Assembly (NCBI GenBank): GCA_003164075.1
Contig: PLRZ01000688.1
Span: 3,054 to 11,462 of the forward strand
Direction of reading: 5' to 3'
Length of the DNA stretch: 8,409 nucleotides
Source of the DNA: Bryobacterales bacterium
GTDB lineage: Bacteria; Acidobacteriota; Terriglobia; Bryobacterales; Bryobacteraceae
Shown: piece by piece, positions 6,255 to 8,409 of the stretch
Numbering within the stretch: position 1 is the first letter of the stretch
Layout of the letters: each line of letters starts with the position of its first letter
Position numbers and translations under genes: made by a program
Notes under the pieces: generated by a model
What the model saw: the letters and a program-made list of their open reading frames with translations, nothing else
Databases searched by the model: none
What the model was told of the DNA's origin: nothing

Positions 6255-6271
6255 AATCGCGCTCCGCGATT
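6255..6271 (+). promoter_or_regulatory. Small hairpin in the 5' leader of the membrane-protein gene
   Basis: AATCGCG (6255-6261) and CGCGATT (6265-6271) form a perfect 7-bp stem with a 3-nt loop. It would lie at the very 5' end of the transcript from the promoter above and ahead of the TTG start. No T-run follows, so it is not a terminator. It could stabilise the 5' end or be a DNA-level operator; the role is unknown. Confidence 0.3.
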
Positions 6272-6289
6272 GCCATTTTGGTCGTGTAA

Positions 6290-8401
6290 TTGCCGAAACC
6301 CGCATCCACATTGAAACTCCGTGGCCCAACGCAAACGGTTCTCTGCTGCCTCTTTCTCGCGGGACTAAGTGCCGCGCTGGCCTCGAAACTGTGGTCTGCC
6401 GGTTATATCGACGAGTTAGGGTCCTCCGAAGGGCCTTTTCTGGCGCTTAGCTCGTGGATCGCGCGGCATTGGGGCGATTTGCGCTGGTATCCCCTGTGGT
6501 TCTGCGGGATGCCCTTCGAGCGGGTGTACGGGCCCGGCCTGCATGCCACCGTGGCCGCCCTCTCCACGGTGGGGCATCTTTCCGTGCTGCGGTCCTATCG
6601 CCTGGTGACCGTGTCACTCTATTGCCTCGGTCCGGTAACTTTGTTCTGGCTGTGCTACCGCCTCATTGGTTCGCGAGGCTACGCGTTGGCGGCGGGCCTT
6701 CTTTATTCGCTGTACTCTCCCATCGGTTTGCTTTCCAGTATTGCGCGGACCGATCTCGGCAGTCCGTTCTGGCCGCGCCGCTTTCAGGGGCTCGTGGAGT
6801 ATGGCGAAAGCCCGCACATCGCGGCGCTGACTCTAGTGCCGCTCGCCGTCTGGAGTTTCCATGAGGCGGTCGGCATGGGGCGAAGACGCTTCGCACCCCT
6901 GGCCGCGGTTCTCTTCGGCGCGGTGATCGCCACTAACTGGACGGCTACCGTCGGCCTGTCGATGGCGTTCGCGGCGTATGCCGTCTCCCAGGCCGGCGGC
7001 GTGCCGCGCCAACGTTGGCTCGAGGCGGGGGCCATCGGCATCGTGGGGTATCTGCTGGTGTGCCGGCTGGTGCCGCCTTCCGTCCTGGCCGCGGTTCCCG
7101 GCAACGCTTCCAACTCGGATGGGACGCACTTCGGAATGGTGCCGGGCGCCGGGATGGTTCTGCTGGCTGGTATGCTCACGGCGTTCCACTTCCTCCTCAA
7201 TCGCTACCGCGTGCCGCGCGGATCCCGCTTCTTCCTGTACTTTTTTGCGATCTCCGGCTTTGTGGTTCTCGGCCGGTTCTGGTTCGACATCTACGTGTTC
7301 CCGCAGCCGCATCGCTTCCAATTGGAACTGGAGATGGCCTTCATACCCCTTTGCCTGCTGCCGTTCCACGCCTGGTGGCATATCTGGACGAACCGTGTGC
7401 GCATACCGCTGCTGGTAGCGCTGGCGCTGTTCTGCGTCTTTCAGGTCCGCGAGTACCGCCAGGGGATGGACTTTCTGACCAGGCCGGTGAAGATGGAGAA
7501 CACCGTCGAGTACCGCGCTACGAAGTGGCTGGAGCGGAATGCGCCCGGCGAGCGCGTATTCGCGCCCGGAAGTGTTTCGGTGTGGATGAACGTTCTGGGC
7601 GACACGCCGCAGATGGTGGGCTGCTGCGATCAGAGCATCCCTTCGCTGTCGCACCGGCTGGCGTTCACCACCATTTACGACGGCCATCTGGCAGGATCCC
7701 ACGACGCCGAGGTCTCCATCCTGTGGCTGAAAGCCTACGGCGCCTCCGTGGTGGGCGTCCCGGGCCCGGCCAGCAAGGAATTCTTCAAATCGTTTCAGAA
7801 TCCGCGTAAGTTTGAGGGCATACTTCCGGTGCTTTGGCGGGAAGACGATACCACGCTGTATCGCGTGCCGGCGCGCTCGAACTCGCTGGCGCACGTCATT
7901 CGGCGCGAGTCCGAAGTCCGGCGGCAACCATCGCGCGGGTGGGACGTCGATCCCTTGCGGCCCTACGTCGCGGCGCTGGACGATGCGAGTCTGCCGTTGG
8001 TGGAGATGCAATGGGTGAATGCCCATCAGGCACGCATCGGGGCCACCCTGGCCGCCGACCAAATAGTTTCCGTGCAGGTGAGCTACGCTCCCGGATGGCA
8101 CGCCACCGCGAACGGGGCGCCTGTGCCCTTGCACGGCGACGCTTTGGGGCTCCTGATTGCCGAACCTGCATGCCACGGTTCCTGCGCCATTGACTTGGTT
8201 TACGATTCGCCACCGGAGGCGCGATACGCGGGCTGGACACAGCTTCTGGCGGCCGTATTGTGTATAGCGGTCGCCTTCGGCAGGCGCTCCGGCAAGACGC
8301 ACATCGCGATGGGCAGTAGCGGCGATTCACCGCGCACCGCTTCGCCGCCGTCGGAGAGCCTTGACTGCTATCCGCCACTGGCGAAACGTCAGAACTCCTG
8401 A
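6290..8401 (+). CDS. Polytopic membrane protein, GT-C/YfhO-like (putative glycosyltransferase-type)
   Basis: 703 residues. About eleven hydrophobic helices are seen: roughly 15-34, 103-125, 130-152, 176-194, 201-232, 246-268, 282-304, 313-336, 348-366, 371-386 and 645-664. The first external loop has DE at 41-42 and the segment WGDLRWYPLWFCGMPFERVYG (61-81). This recalls the 'W-P-x-x-G-x-P' loop of GT-C-type and PTPS-related bacterial membrane proteins. A soluble region (about 387-640) follows, and its end (VSVQVSYAPGWHATANGAPVPL, then AIDLVYDSP) is like the C-terminus of YfhO-type proteins. By analogy it may move lipid-linked sugars across the membrane; that is inference and no substrate is known. 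Start: a stop codon (TAA 6287-6289) directly precedes TTG 6290, so this is the longest reading; TTG 6311 is an alternative and neither has a clear ribosome site. The last 30 or so residues are polar and low in complexity, and RQNS-stop is encoded by the 16-bp repeat. Confidence 0.75.
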   Translation: MPKPASTLKLRGPTQTVLCCLFLAGLSAALASKLWSAGYIDELGSSEGPFLALSSWIARHWGDLRWYPLWFCGMPFERVYGPGLHATVAALSTVGHLSVLRSYRLVTVSLYCLGPVTLFWLCYRLIGSRGYALAAGLLYSLYSPIGLLSSIARTDLGSPFWPRRFQGLVEYGESPHIAALTLVPLAVWSFHEAVGMGRRRFAPLAAVLFGAVIATNWTATVGLSMAFAAYAVSQAGGVPRQRWLEAGAIGIVGYLLVCRLVPPSVLAAVPGNASNSDGTHFGMVPGAGMVLLAGMLTAFHFLLNRYRVPRGSRFFLYFFAISGFVVLGRFWFDIYVFPQPHRFQLELEMAFIPLCLLPFHAWWHIWTNRVRIPLLVALALFCVFQVREYRQGMDFLTRPVKMENTVEYRATKWLERNAPGERVFAPGSVSVWMNVLGDTPQMVGCCDQSIPSLSHRLAFTTIYDGHLAGSHDAEVSILWLKAYGASVVGVPGPASKEFFKSFQNPRKFEGILPVLWREDDTTLYRVPARSNSLAHVIRRESEVRRQPSRGWDVDPLRPYVAALDDASLPLVEMQWVNAHQARIGATLAADQIVSVQVSYAPGWHATANGAPVPLHGDALGLLIAEPACHGSCAIDLVYDSPPEARYAGWTQLLAAVLCIAVAFGRRSGKTHIAMGSSGDSPRTASPPSESLDCYPPLAKRQNS

Positions 8402-8404
8402 TGT
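8389..8404 (+). repeat. 16-bp dispersed direct repeat, copy B
   Basis: Exact second copy of TCAGAACTCCTGATGT (733-748). Here it overlaps the end of the membrane-protein gene and supplies its TGA stop (8399-8401). The window ends five bases later, so the full repeat unit cannot be judged. Confidence 0.6.
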
Positions 8405-8409
8405 CGCCC

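Noticed and set aside
6833..8302. 489-codon open frame on the minus strand opposite the membrane protein
   Set aside because: It is a compositional shadow; the plus-strand frame has ordered membrane helices and a YfhO-like end.

Overview
GC-rich bacterial chromosome. The gene content suggests an Acidobacteriota member, most like the Solibacter/Bryobacter group: the tail of an FtsX/MacB-type permease resembling the acidobacterial ADOP permeases, a PEP-CTERM exported protein, a secreted M28 peptidase carrying RGG-rich tracts, and a fused cobA-hemD gene. This assignment is an inference from gene style. There is no rRNA or other marker gene in the window, and no tRNA, CRISPR array, transposase or phage gene was seen.

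Layout. (1) 1-630, +: 3' part of an ABC-type permease gene. (2) 631-936: gene-free, holding a copy of a 16-bp repeat and a strong REP/BIME-like double palindrome (770-868). (3) 937-1611, +: small PEP-CTERM surface protein with a promoter placed so that its mRNA could be leaderless. (4) 1835-3556, +: exported M28 zinc aminopeptidase/carboxypeptidase-Q-like enzyme, preceded by a 7-bp dyad overlapping its likely -10 box. (5) 3557-3804: convergent gap holding palindromic repeat copy 1. (6) 5936 down to 3805, -: a two-gene operon, cobA-hemD then udk, joined by an ATGA overlap. (7) About 5937-6289: divergent gap of about 350 bp holding palindromic repeat copy 2 inside a larger nested palindrome, plus promoters facing both ways. 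(8) 6290-8401, +: large polytopic membrane protein of the GT-C/YfhO-like kind, whose stop codon lies inside the second copy of the 16-bp repeat.

How the genes relate. CobA-HemD makes uroporphyrinogen III and methylates it, so it sits at the heme/siroheme/cobalamin branch point. The coupled Udk salvages pyrimidine nucleosides, and a Tyr in place of the usual base-contacting His suggests a preference for cytidine. The permease, PEP-CTERM protein, peptidase and membrane protein all belong to the cell envelope or secreted fraction and show no evident shared pathway. The most distinctive content is the non-coding repeats. Two related palindromes in opposite orientation flank the cobA-hemD-udk operon, with stems conserved, loops diverged and two compensatory base-pair changes. 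A BIME-like element and a dispersed 16-bp repeat add to these. I see no new defence or mobile system; the novelty is in the repeat families and a few protein details.
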